Positions 1-8,462 of a stretch of DNA of 64,000 bases are shown here, piece by piece. The notes under the pieces were generated by a model. The model ran no database searches. It had not been told where the DNA came from and worked only from the letters and a program-made list of their open reading frames with translations. Every line of letters starts with the position of its first letter. Within the stretch, counting starts at the first letter, position 1. Source of the stretch: an uncultured Acetatifactor sp. (lineage in GTDB: Bacteria; Bacillota; Clostridia; Lachnospirales; Lachnospiraceae); the NCBI GenBank assembly GCA_947625255.1, contig CANQNT010000007.1, positions 80,558 through 144,557 of the forward strand, in the 5' to 3' direction. The position numbers were made by a program, and so were the translations under genes.

Positions 1-137
1 CTAATAGCACTTGGCTCATAGTCTCATACCCCCCCCCCGATAGATTTTTCAATCAACAGAAGAAGTGATTCTGTAGTACCAATAGCGCCGTAGTTAGGGC
101 AATCTCTAAAATCGCCGATTAATAAAATTTTCTTCAT
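1..137 (-). CDS. Polysaccharide pyruvyl transferase-like protein, 5' part, reading frame broken by a G10 tract
   Basis: Too short for the ORF track and cut by the window edge. Starting at the ATG at 137, behind AGGAG, the minus strand reads MKKILLIGDFRDCPNYGAIG, which resembles the N-terminus of polysaccharide pyruvyl transferases that add pyruvate ketals to surface glycans. After about 33 codons a run of ten G shifts the frame and a TGA follows at once (24-26). With nine G the frame would run on as SIGGGYETMSQVLL to the window edge. The gene lies 20 bp downstream of the asparagine-synthase-like gene and is probably the next gene of the same operon. As assembled it is OFF. The family call rests on a short N-terminus and is tentative; the frame break is directly visible. 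Confidence 0.55.
29..38 (-). repeat. Poly-G tract 1 (G10 on coding strand), predicted OFF
   Basis: Ten C on the + strand, i.e. G10 in the coding strand of the pyruvyl-transferase-like gene, about 100 nt after its start. The flanks are ATC before and TATG after. G9 keeps the frame open; G10 and G11 both meet a stop within a few codons. It belongs to a set of four such tracts in this locus. Confidence 0.85.
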
Positions 138-157
138 CAAAACTACTCCTAATAAAA

Positions 158-1893
158 TTAGCTAGAAATCAAATTCTTTATTTTCAACCATGTAACACAT
201 TCCGCTAAATAAGGTATTTCCGAGAATGTGTTGCATTTCACACATCTTGCTCCTAGATCATGACAATCCTTAACTAATCTCTTTCGATTTTCCTTGTCTG
301 CCTCCTTTTTATCAAAAGGAATATAAGCGTGGTATAATTCTGCACAGCTTTGCAACATAGGAATCTTTTTTAACGAGGACTTAAATGTCTCATTTTGGTT
401 GACTTCAATAAGCTGCAGATTGTCCATGTCAATTTCTCGATTCTGCCTATGTGAATATATAGGCACGTTCAAGAGCTGTGGACATAACTGATATACTATA
501 TATAATGAACCATGTCCATTTATCTTTTCCGACATAGGTGTCGATGTTAATGAATCAAACACCTTCTTGTCAGCAAACATGTAGGCCGAGTACCTAAACA
601 AATTTGTAACATTGACATGGTCCAGATTCTCGTTTAAGACGAACCAATTGTAAGCTTTAGTACAGTCCTCTTCACTAAGCACTTCCTTTTCAATGCCAAG
701 CTCTTTTAACCTAAGTTTCCACTCTTCACTATATAAATGCAAGTAGTGGCTTGGATCAATGTGTTTATGAGCTAGAGAATTTGTATAGTTAATGTAAAAA
801 TCAACAAGCTTTTCTATAGATTGCACATATCCTCCCGGTCTTGAAAGACGATTTGCAACTTCACCACCTCCACCATACTCAACAAACTCTGGTAAGTCTG
901 CATTTGCAAGCATTTCATGGTATTTAACATTGCCGCCATGAAAGGCGAGCAACTCACCAAATACTGTAAAATCACTTTTTTTTCGAGACTCTATTGCCGT
1001 GACAAAATTCGGTTCGGTGCAATCAAAAGTTTTCAGGACAACCCCTAACAAGCTTGATAACTTTAAGCATGCTTCTGTATCCCCAGCGGCTGCAGGAATA
1101 GATTCATCCGCGCTTTCCCAGTTTAATATACTAAACTTTTTGTTGCCACAGGACGCCACATTAGCAGCTATCACACACCTAGAATCCAGTCCACCGGTAG
1201 CAAAAATGCCGACTGAGTCGAACGCTGAATATTTATTTACATTGAAGTCTATAGCATAAGCAACAGCTTTGGATAATCCATCGGATCTAGTAATATAACT
1301 ATTTGTTCCAATATCCTTTAATATTACATTGGCTGTACTACAATTGATTTCAAGTAACTGATGCGATAGCAATCTGTACACGCCGTTAAATGGCGTTTTA
1401 TTAAAAGGCAAGCAACGTGTGGCTATTTTTTGATATAGAAGCGTATCATCAACCGTTCCGTTAATTGTCTTTGCAATATGATATCCTTGTGGAGTAACAA
1501 TAAAACCATCCTTGCCAACATAATAATGAAGGTAATACGACTGCGTTTCGTCACAACACACATATATTGTATCTTTACATTTAATAATAAGAGCGAAAGA
1601 ACCTATGCAATTCCGACGAATAAGATTAATGTCTTGTTTACTATTGAAATCCTCATATATTTCCTTTAATGCGTTATACCCCCCCCACGCTTATAAACCA
1701 ATGTCCCACTTAAAGCTACATAGTCATCTTGGTAGCCATAGAAGTTAATATTATCAATTGCCAACTTGTGATATGTATATATATGAGTACATGAAACGTG
1801 TTTCTCGCCACATGTAGTAAATCCAGCTGTTAAGAGGCTGTTATGCAGGGTAGATGCCCACTTTATATTGTTAGTCAGAAAAAGCTTTCCCAT
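158..1893 (-). CDS. Asparagine-synthase-like protein, split by a G8 tract (phase-OFF as assembled)
   Basis: The two track ORFs 1666-1893 (75 aa) and 158-1561 (467 aa) are halves of one gene. The first encodes a degenerate glutaminase-like N-domain ending SGTLVYKRGGG. One added G in the G8 tract would continue as YNALKEIYEDF and later GSFALIIKCKDTIYVCCDET, joining the long ORF without another stop and giving 578 codons. The long part has the synthase-type motif GIFATGGLDSR (ATP pyrophosphatase, SGGxDS-like) and a C-terminal helical domain. The N-domain does not begin with the catalytic Cys of true AsnB, so glutamine-dependent amide formation is doubtful; in a glycan locus it may amidate or otherwise modify a sugar acid (inference). 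SD AAGGAG lies 11 nt upstream, and the start overlaps the previous stop as TAATG, suggesting coupled translation. Confidence 0.75.
1679..1686 (-). repeat. Poly-G tract 2 (G8 on coding strand), predicted OFF
   Basis: Eight G in the coding strand at codons 73-75 of the asparagine-synthase-like gene, with CGT before and TATA after. The same flanks (CGT, TATA) surround tract 4. At G8 translation ends at RGGGITH followed by a stop; G9 restores the full 578-codon frame. Confidence 0.88.
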
Positions 1894-2969
1894 TATTTTA
1901 CTATCTCCTTAAGAGTTTCCAATTCCTTTTCTAAATCTGAGTACGATTTAATAACATTTACTGTGCGACTAAAGTTTGCGTTATACTTATCTATCAGGTC
2001 TATGCAGTATTTTGTCTTGCAGTAAGGCTTAAGAATTTCGCCAATGGTAAACGCAGGTATATTATAAAAAATTTTAGAAGTAACCAAACTCGTCGTATGC
2101 GCTCCAATAACAAAAGAAGGTCTTGGTTCCAAGCGAAACACAAGATTTTCAGAGCTTGGAGAATTCGCATTTAATATATCAAATCCATCATACTTGTCCT
2201 TCAGTGTTTCTCTAGGATGCAATCGGAAGTAAATAGAATACCCGCATCCCTCAACCGTACTAACAATATTGCTATAAATTATTCGTAGATCATCTGAGGA
2301 AAGATTACCTTCTTCCTCTAATGGGTTCGTAAAAATAATGCCATATTTTTCTTTTTGCACAGGAATTACATCACCATCTTGTGATTCCATGTATTCCTTG
2401 TAATAGTTTATAGCACTTAGATTTTCATTCATTGCTCCATATTTTCCTGTATATAGGGTGAATGATTCAACAGGAATTTTATATAGCCTTCTTATGAAAT
2501 TTTGCACTGTCTGTCTAATAACGAAATGAATCACAGCTTTCACTTCATGGGTATCGATGTATACAGACTTAGCCCATCTTAACATGCTAATATCATAGCA
2601 ACCAACGCCCTCATCAATAATAATAGCTTTCGGCTTTACATTGAATTTATCCTTAATCTTTTTGCAAAGAATAATATCTGCAAAGCAAGGGCTAATAACT
2701 ATAAACTCTGTGTTCAGCTTTTCTTTGCTTAAGGTTGAAATTATGGTATCGGTTCCAGCACCATATATGCATTCACATACGATTCCATTCGGGAAATTTA
2801 ACGTTTCTTTCTTAATCAAATATCCGTTTTTAGGGTGTTCATCTATAAATAAGATTCCCCTAATAGGCTTACAATTATATTCCTCGCGAAGCTTTAATAA
2901 ATATGATTTTATTCCTATCAAATGCCATGCTGTAATAGCAGTAGCTACGAAACCAATATCATTATCCAT
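1893..2969 (-). CDS. GT52/sialyltransferase-like glycosyltransferase
   Basis: 358-aa soluble protein with the hallmarks of bacterial GT-B sialyltransferase-type enzymes: a D/E-D/E-G motif in IIIDEGVGCYD (about residues 117-127), an HP motif in YFRLHPRE (about 250-257), and a Ser/Thr-rich segment GAHTTSLVTS near residue 290. It probably transfers an acidic or other sugar from a nucleotide donor onto the repeat unit on the cytoplasmic side. A strong SD (GAGGTGAT, 8 nt spacing) supports the ATG at 2969. The stop overlaps the start of the next gene by one base (TAATG). No nonulosonic-acid synthesis genes are visible here, so sialic acid as donor is not supported. Visibly A+T-rich like its neighbours at 1-5.3 kb, which suggests recent acquisition of this block. 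Confidence 0.6.
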   Translation of the reverse strand: MDNDIGFVATAITAWHLIGIKSYLLKLREEYNCKPIRGILFIDEHPKNGYLIKKETLNFPNGIVCECIYGAGTDTIISTLSKEKLNTEFIVISPCFADIILCKKIKDKFNVKPKAIIIDEGVGCYDISMLRWAKSVYIDTHEVKAVIHFVIRQTVQNFIRRLYKIPVESFTLYTGKYGAMNENLSAINYYKEYMESQDGDVIPVQKEKYGIIFTNPLEEEGNLSSDDLRIIYSNIVSTVEGCGYSIYFRLHPRETLKDKYDGFDILNANSPSSENLVFRLEPRPSFVIGAHTTSLVTSKIFYNIPAFTIGEILKPYCKTKYCIDLIDKYNANFSRTVNVIKSYSDLEKELETLKEIVK

Positions 2970-2988
2970 TTCAAATTATCACCTCAAT

Positions 2989-4086
2989 CTAAACTAACCC
3001 TTTTGGTAATTCTTTTATTGTTCTTCTTCTATACAATCCGCTTCTAGCTAACCTAACATATCTAACAATCCTAAATACTAAATATTGCATTCTACCGCAA
3101 GAAGCTGCTTCTCCATATTTATTTCTAATCAATTTCTGTGCCTCTGGACTTTTCGAATCAAAAGCAAATCTTTTTAATATCGCTGGATTATATAAATTAG
3201 ATTCTTTCATGATATCAATTAAGTTCAGTTCGCTTCTGTAAAAGTCTAGCTGTACTTTAGGGTTGTTCGATGCACTATTGGTCATACGATACACTGAAAG
3301 CTCCTTATCAAAAAGTAAAACATTATGTTTCTCTGAAAAATCAACAAAGAAGACAAAATCAAAAGCATATGGGAAATTCGGATTGAAACCCTCAGAACAC
3401 ACTAAGGAATTTCGTTCAAATAACATACCGCATGTTGGTCCTCCAGCGAAACCATTGTAAAATGTTCTGTAACATTCATTTTTAGTGACTTTCTTCAGTA
3501 GCGGAGACCTACACCCAATACGTAGGACACGATTTATAATCTCCTTAATTAATTCTTTACGTGCAGACTTCAATCCAAATATACTATCCTTATTCGTAAG
3601 ATCGTAATAATAATAACGATTTGGGATAATACAATCAGCACCATTCATTTTGCCTGAATCCATCAGTCTTTCAATCGTAAGGAGATAATCTGTTAATAAC
3701 AAGTCATCATCCTGCAAGTAGCACACATATTTTCCTGCTGACAACAACGCACACCTATTCATATTGCCGCACATTCCAACATTTTGTTCATTTATATAAA
3801 TACGAACATCAATGTTGCTACACAATTCAATCAGTTCTTCGTACTTGTAATTCTGATCATTTGAAACAATAACAACTTCATAAGCAATATGCTTCGGCTT
3901 TTGTTGCATAAGGATACTTTTTATTGTCTCCTTTAAAAGATCCATTCTCTTATATGTAGGGATAACGATACTAAGATCGTAATTTCTATCATCTTTACAT
4001 GTACTATATTGCAAAACACTTTTCACATTTGCATCAAGCTCAAAATATCTCATTACTATTTGCTTCTCCATCATTGTCTTTTTCAA
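2989..4086 (-). CDS. Family 2 glycosyltransferase
   Basis: 365-aa GT-A fold enzyme. LSIVIPTYKRMDLLKETIKSIL (from about residue 38) is the nucleotide-binding start of GT2 enzymes, and YLQDDD (about 123-128) is the metal-binding acidic motif. No membrane segments are visible, so it probably acts on the cytoplasmic face on a lipid-linked acceptor. The track start is a TTG whose last bases overlap the epsG stop (TTGA) and which has no clear SD; the ATG codons at 4074 or 4071 are alternatives. The substrate cannot be told from sequence. It lies between the polymerase and the GT52-like gene in one leftward operon. Confidence 0.85.
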   Translation of the reverse strand: MKKTMMEKQIVMRYFELDANVKSVLQYSTCKDDRNYDLSIVIPTYKRMDLLKETIKSILMQQKPKHIAYEVVIVSNDQNYKYEELIELCSNIDVRIYINEQNVGMCGNMNRCALLSAGKYVCYLQDDDLLLTDYLLTIERLMDSGKMNGADCIIPNRYYYYDLTNKDSIFGLKSARKELIKEIINRVLRIGCRSPLLKKVTKNECYRTFYNGFAGGPTCGMLFERNSLVCSEGFNPNFPYAFDFVFFVDFSEKHNVLLFDKELSVYRMTNSASNNPKVQLDFYRSELNLIDIMKESNLYNPAILKRFAFDSKSPEAQKLIRNKYGEAASCGRMQYLVFRIVRYVRLARSGLYRRRTIKELPKGLV

Positions 4087-5276
4087 AAAATAAAATTGTA
4101 TGGTACAACCCGATAACTACCACTCATAAAGAAATAATAGTAGAAGAAGAATATAATGTATGCATACATGAATATTTTGTAGGCATTATAAAATATATTT
4201 CCACCACTTGCTCCAACTGAGAATCTTATATTCATCGAAAAAATGCCATTTGAGCTATTTATGTTCTTTAATGCATATGGTACAACAATTATAATCATGT
4301 AGAGGAACACAAAACCAACCCGTTCTATCTCTGTGTTAGACCTGACACTGAGTGCGTTAATAATATATCCTACCAGAAACAGATTATACATATCATAAAT
4401 TTTAGGGTTATCTCGTATTGAATTATAAGCAAACCCGCAGGATAATATAAAAGGTGCGTATTTCAACAAGTATAAAACATAAGAACCCTCTTCTCCCCAT
4501 ATATTAAAATACCAGCGAAAAGATTCAATTCCCGTAATCGTTAATGCTAATTGCATGAAATTCCTATAATTTATAACTGCAACCAACACAGCTCCAAGAA
4601 TAATCCATTTGGTTTTTCTTTTTCGCATGAAGTAGCATAACGGAAGTGCCAAAAAACACATATATCCTGCGTTGTGCGCCATCACCGAAACTGCGGACCA
4701 AATAAAATATTTTGCATTATTAGAAATAATTCTCAGCAGTCTATGGGAACTTGATCCGTCTTCATCAATACTGCCTAAATCCATGAAGGAGATAGCATAC
4801 ATCCCTATCGTTATTCCTAGTGCCTGTCGAACAATGTTATAACTAACCAAATAATAGAGCGCGGTGTATAGAAAAATACTACCTGAAACATTCACAGTGT
4901 CTTTCATACGATCCAGTGTTAAAAACAGGAATAAGTATGTGAGAAAACCCATTACGAACAATAGCATTGAACCATTGCCACCCAGTATATACACCAACCT
5001 GCATATTAGAATATAAAGCAATCCATAGTTTTCCTTATCTTCACCCCAACCGGTGTTCCCCTGCTCACCAACATACGTAACTCCACTATAATACTGATTC
5101 CAATCAGCTCCAACCTGATACCTTGCTCCAGCGAAGAAAGCTAATATAAATATAACTGCAAAAATCAAAATCCCTTTGGTAACACGGTCTCGTTCCGAAG
5201 AGTACGCAATAGATGTCAAGGCGGTTGCTATACATATAATCGCTAAATATAAAATCAGTGTTCCTGCGTATCCCAT
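4083..5276 (-). CDS. EpsG-family polysaccharide polymerase (Wzy-like)
   Basis: 397-aa polytopic membrane protein with about ten hydrophobic segments. It has the EpsG-type signature GARYQVGADWNQY after the second helix and NIVRQALGI in the middle, typical of EpsG proteins that polymerise exopolysaccharide repeat units. The clean SD AGAGGAAAAAT-ATG supports the start. Its stop overlaps the putative TTG start of the downstream GT2 by four bases. As the only polymerase candidate seen in the locus it probably sets chain length for the product of these genes; no flippase (Wzx) is visible and it may lie left of the window. Confidence 0.85.
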   Translation of the reverse strand: MGYAGTLILYLAIICIATALTSIAYSSERDRVTKGILIFAVIFILAFFAGARYQVGADWNQYYSGVTYVGEQGNTGWGEDKENYGLLYILICRLVYILGGNGSMLLFVMGFLTYLFLFLTLDRMKDTVNVSGSIFLYTALYYLVSYNIVRQALGITIGMYAISFMDLGSIDEDGSSSHRLLRIISNNAKYFIWSAVSVMAHNAGYMCFLALPLCYFMRKRKTKWIILGAVLVAVINYRNFMQLALTITGIESFRWYFNIWGEEGSYVLYLLKYAPFILSCGFAYNSIRDNPKIYDMYNLFLVGYIINALSVRSNTEIERVGFVFLYMIIIVVPYALKNINSSNGIFSMNIRFSVGASGGNIFYNAYKIFMYAYIIFFFYYYFFMSGSYRVVPYNFIF

Positions 5277-5301
5277 ATTTTTCCTCTCGCCATTAAGAGT
5301 A

Positions 5302-5871
5302 TCACTTTACTAACTCTATATATTCCTTCAAACTCATCAGCTTCTTATCTTTCTCGCTGATGATCAGATTCTCAATGCCGCCAATGAGCTCAAACGGCCA
5401 TTCAATACCGATGTCCGGATCGTTATAAATGATTCCAGAGTCTCCTTCACCGTAGAACACTTCCGCACACTTGTAGCTGACCACAGAATCCTCGATGACA
5501 AGGTATCCGTGTCCGAAATATGCCGGAACCAAAAGCATCTCTGTGTTCTCCCCGGTCAGATGAAAACCTCTCCACTGCCCAAATGTCGGTGAATTCGGAC
5601 GCAGGTCAACTATTACATCGTAGACATGACCACTGATACAACGCACGAGCTTTGGCTGCTGTTTTACAAGCTGGAAGTGAGTCGCACGAATGACTCCGCG
5701 CTTAGAAATTGTATAAAACACTTCTTTCAACTCATGGTCGATGCCATTTGCCTTGAATGTATCAGCGTTATAGTCTTTAATCAAACCACCGCGCTCATCT
5801 GTAGCAAAGAACGGCTTTATATGATAAGCTCCTTTTAGGTCGAGCTCTTCAAACTCAAATTTCTGTACCAT
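5302..5871 (-). CDS. RmlC-like nucleotide-sugar 3,5-epimerase
   Basis: Cupin-fold dTDP-4-dehydrorhamnose-3,5-epimerase-like protein. DERGGLIKDY, RATHFQ (the His of the catalytic pair lies in this position in RmlC), SGHVYDVIVDLR, VPAYFGHGYLVIED and VSYKCAEVFY follow the RmlC order. The start was moved from the track ORF to the internal ATG at 5871 because GGAGGAGAG precedes it at good spacing, giving 189 aa. It sits in a CDP-glucose rather than a dTDP-glucose gene set, so it likely epimerises CDP-4-keto-6-deoxyglucose at C3 and/or C5 before reduction by the adjacent SDR (inference from context). No rmlA, rmlB or rmlD is present in the window. Confidence 0.75.
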   Translation of the reverse strand: MVQKFEFEELDLKGAYHIKPFFATDERGGLIKDYNADTFKANGIDHELKEVFYTISKRGVIRATHFQLVKQQPKLVRCISGHVYDVIVDLRPNSPTFGQWRGFHLTGENTEMLLVPAYFGHGYLVIEDSVVSYKCAEVFYGEGDSGIIYNDPDIGIEWPFELIGGIENLIISEKDKKLMSLKEYIELVK

Positions 5872-5890
5872 TGTCCTCTCCTCCAAGTCA

Positions 5891-6802
5891 TCAAAGGCTT
5901 TTCAGCCATTCCATGGTCATTCTTGTACCCTGTGCAAAAGACACCTCCGGTTCAAATCCACAGTCCTCTTTTGTCGCAGTAATATCAAACGTACTAAGCG
6001 GCATATTGGTTCCTGTGAATGGAATATCACCAAACAACGGAATAGCATCTGGAGCGCACTCTTTCTGCATCTCCAGGATGAATTCCTTAAGTGGTCTTGC
6101 ATTACCGCTACCGATCATATACTCGCAGAAAGGCTTTCCGTTCTTGGCAATCAGGTAGAATGCCTTTGCTACATCGGAAACATAAACAAAATCATAATTC
6201 TGGGTTGCAGCCGTAAACTGCAACGGTTCCCCATTTATCACCTTACGCAGAGTTGTGTTGACGAAGCGAGGAGACAGTTCTCCAACGCCGTATGCATTTG
6301 TAATCATCGGCCACACAAGCTCAATTCCAACATCAACTGCAACCGACTTGCACATACAATGGGCGATATGTTTTCCCATCCCATAAATGTAGCCCATACC
6401 AGGACGGCTACCCTGCGCATGGATTGCAGCTTCAACCTCATATTCCATAATGCTGCCGGCGCACACAAATCTGGTGCATCCAAGTTCCTTAGCCGCTTTC
6501 ATACACTCAACCGTATTAAGGGCATTTTGCATCTGCAGGTTATAATCCACTCTTGCTGCACCGGCCGAACCAGCCCACGCAAAATGAATAAATGTATCAT
6601 AATAGTTATGCGGCACTTTCTTCAACATTGCCTCCGTGTCGGAGATATCGCACTGCATATATTTCAAATTATCCTGGGCTTTTAATCTCTTGGGTTCTTC
6701 CCCCATATCCAGAGCAAGTACCTCACACCCTTCGGAAATGAACTTCTCAACTGTATAGCTCCCTAAAAAACCATCTGCTCCGGTTATAATTACCTTTTCC
6801 AT
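5891..6802 (-). CDS. NAD(P)-dependent SDR epimerase/reductase, probable CDP-sugar 4-ketoreductase
   Basis: 303-aa extended short-chain dehydrogenase. The nucleotide-binding motif GADGFLGSY is at residues 8-16 and the catalytic YxxxK is YGMGK at about residue 140. A strong SD (GGAGG, 7 nt) supports the ATG. It lies between the RmlC-like epimerase and the Nudix gene and downstream of rfbFG. The simplest role is reduction of the 4-keto group of the CDP-6-deoxyhexose to give the activated sugar. A UDP-sugar 4-epimerase role cannot be excluded from sequence. Confidence 0.7.
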   Translation of the reverse strand: MEKVIITGADGFLGSYTVEKFISEGCEVLALDMGEEPKRLKAQDNLKYMQCDISDTEAMLKKVPHNYYDTFIHFAWAGSAGAARVDYNLQMQNALNTVECMKAAKELGCTRFVCAGSIMEYEVEAAIHAQGSRPGMGYIYGMGKHIAHCMCKSVAVDVGIELVWPMITNAYGVGELSPRFVNTTLRKVINGEPLQFTAATQNYDFVYVSDVAKAFYLIAKNGKPFCEYMIGSGNARPLKEFILEMQKECAPDAIPLFGDIPFTGTNMPLSTFDITATKEDCGFEPEVSFAQGTRMTMEWLKSL

Positions 6803-6837
6803 AGTAATCCTCCAATGTATTTAGGCTTCTATCATAA

Positions 6838-7410
6838 TCAAACATTTTCACCGCTAAACCACTTCTGTAACAAATCACCATATAGCGTTATATGTACTGG
6901 TAGCAGATCTGCCGGCATACGGTCAAACCACTTCAAATATCCAGCTGTGTGTTCATCAGCGTTCCCATTCTTGATAACGAAATGACTTGTCAGCTTCGCA
7001 CGGTATAGAAAAGATATATTATGCGAACGAGCCAGCTGATTTTCTAACCACGGTCTTTCCTGCTTATTGATTATTTCCCTTACCACGATAGGATTTTTGT
7101 CAAACTGAACTTCTACGCCCAATTCATTTTTAGCAGTTTTCTGTATCCTCGTTTCCAGGGATTCTTGCAAGCGTACACATCCGCCAGGGATGTGCCAGCC
7201 TTTACCGTGATATGGATCATCTCGCCACGTAAGAAGCACTCTGCGGTCTGCATCCGTTATAAACAAATCAATATTCACTAACGGCATAAGAGAACTTGCC
7301 AGTATAAACAATGATTCAGGAAGTCCTTCACAAGGATTTATGCTTTCCTGTCGCATTACTTCATACAAATTTTTTACCGTATCATCTATTCGTTTATTAT
7401 CCTTGCTCAC
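6838..7410 (-). CDS. Nudix hydrolase, GDP-mannose mannosyl hydrolase-like
   Basis: Nudix fold with a modified Nudix box GGCVRLQESLETR...KNELGV: the REUXEE glutamates are replaced by KTAKNE, as in GDP-mannose mannosyl hydrolases (Gmm), which also lack the canonical pair. Such enzymes remove the sugar from a nucleotide sugar. The track ORF begins at 7446, but a GTG at 7410 overlaps the rfbG stop as GTGA, with GGAG upstream; this is the likelier start and gives 190 aa. Its place inside the CDP-sugar genes suggests trimming or recycling of a nucleotide sugar of this pathway (inference). Confidence 0.75.
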   Translation of the reverse strand: MSKDNKRIDDTVKNLYEVMRQESINPCEGLPESLFILASSLMPLVNIDLFITDADRRVLLTWRDDPYHGKGWHIPGGCVRLQESLETRIQKTAKNELGVEVQFDKNPIVVREIINKQERPWLENQLARSHNISFLYRAKLTSHFVIKNGNADEHTAGYLKWFDRMPADLLPVHITLYGDLLQKWFSGENV

Positions 7411-8459
7411 TTCGTCAGAAACTCCGCTATCTGCTTGTCCATACACGCTCTGACATCACCACCCGACATCCAGCACTTACTCCACTCCACAACTTTTTCA
7501 ATCGCAGTATCAAGATTCCAGTGTGGCTTCCAGCCGAATATGGCTTTCAGCTTCGAACAATCTAACTTCAAAAAATTCGCCTCGTGCGGACCGCCGTCAT
7601 AACGATCAACCCACTTCATGCCTTCGCCCCATTTACTGACGAACAAATCAACCAGGGTTCCTGTCTGGAAACAGTCCACATCATCCGGTCCAACGTTGTA
7701 CCAACCAGCCACACTGCCATTTTCATACTGCTCCGCTGCAATCATCAGGTAAGCATAGAGCGGCTCAAGCACATGCTGGTATGGGCGTGTTGAGTAGGGA
7801 TTGCGAACAATAATATCTTCGTGCTTTTGAGCCGCACGGATGCAGTCGGGGATAATTCTGTCGTGAGCAAAATCACCACCACCGATTACATTACCGGCTC
7901 TGGCTGTGGATATCGCCACATGACCATCTGGGAAGAAACTATTCTTATATGAGTGAGTCACAAGTTCCGAACATGATTTTGAATTGGAGTAAGGATCATA
8001 TCCATCCAACTCTTCATTCTCTCTATATCCCCATGCCCATTCTTTATTGAGGTAGACCTTATCAGTGGTCACGTTCAGAAAAGACTTCACACAGCTGCTG
8101 TTGCGCACACATTCCAGAATATTGACTGTTCCCATAACATTAGTTTCATATGTATATGCAGGATCTTTATAGCTGTCCCTTACAATCGGTTGAGCTGCAA
8201 GGTGCAAAACAACCTCCGGCTGAGCATCATCAAAAGCGGCCTTGAGTGCTTTATAGTCCCTTACGTCACCAATGATAGAGTGAATATCTGAAGCAATGTC
8301 AGCAATTTCAAATAAAGAAGGTTCTGTCGGAGGATTCAATGAATATCCCGTTACCTCTGCTCCTGCGTTCACGAGCATTTTGCAAAGCCAGGAACCTTTG
8401 AATCCGGTGTGTCCGGTAACAAATACTTTTTTGCCTTTATAAAATGATATGTCGAACAT
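7407..8459 (-). CDS. rfbG: CDP-glucose 4,6-dehydratase
   Basis: 350-aa extended SDR. GHTGFKGSWLCKMLV (residues 16-30) is the NAD-binding loop and YSNSKSCSE (about 157-165) holds the YxxxK pair; TRPYQHVLEPL is the conserved substrate-loop sequence of RfbG/DdhB. It converts CDP-glucose to CDP-4-keto-6-deoxyglucose. GGGAGGACTAATCC precedes the ATG. It directly follows rfbF, as in most CDP-deoxysugar clusters. No rfbH (ascC-type E1) gene for C3 deoxygenation is found nearby, so the end product is probably a 6-deoxyhexose rather than a 3,6-dideoxyhexose. Confidence 0.93.
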   Translation of the reverse strand: MFDISFYKGKKVFVTGHTGFKGSWLCKMLVNAGAEVTGYSLNPPTEPSLFEIADIASDIHSIIGDVRDYKALKAAFDDAQPEVVLHLAAQPIVRDSYKDPAYTYETNVMGTVNILECVRNSSCVKSFLNVTTDKVYLNKEWAWGYRENEELDGYDPYSNSKSCSELVTHSYKNSFFPDGHVAISTARAGNVIGGGDFAHDRIIPDCIRAAQKHEDIIVRNPYSTRPYQHVLEPLYAYLMIAAEQYENGSVAGWYNVGPDDVDCFQTGTLVDLFVSKWGEGMKWVDRYDGGPHEANFLKLDCSKLKAIFGWKPHWNLDTAIEKVVEWSKCWMSGGDVRACMDKQIAEFLTK

Positions 8460-8462
8460 GGA

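Noticed and set aside
999-1259. + strand ORFs such as 999-1259, 3263-3460, 20238-21464, 27769-29394 and 41814-42968
   Set aside because: They lie opposite well-supported minus-strand genes, lack family similarity, and are shadow frames in G+C-rich coding sequence.
1893-2969. True sialyltransferase call with sialic-acid capsule
   Set aside because: Motifs fit the GT52/sialyltransferase fold, but no neuABC-type genes are seen, so the donor sugar is left open.
5950-5970. tRNA-like T-loop sequence GGTTCAAATCC
   Set aside because: It lies within the SDR coding region and no acceptor or anticodon stems could be built around it; no tRNA gene was found in the window.
7407-7446. A 40-bp overlap between the Nudix gene and rfbG as in the ORF track
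   Set aside because: A GTG at 7410 forms a normal GTGA overlap with an SD upstream and is the better start.
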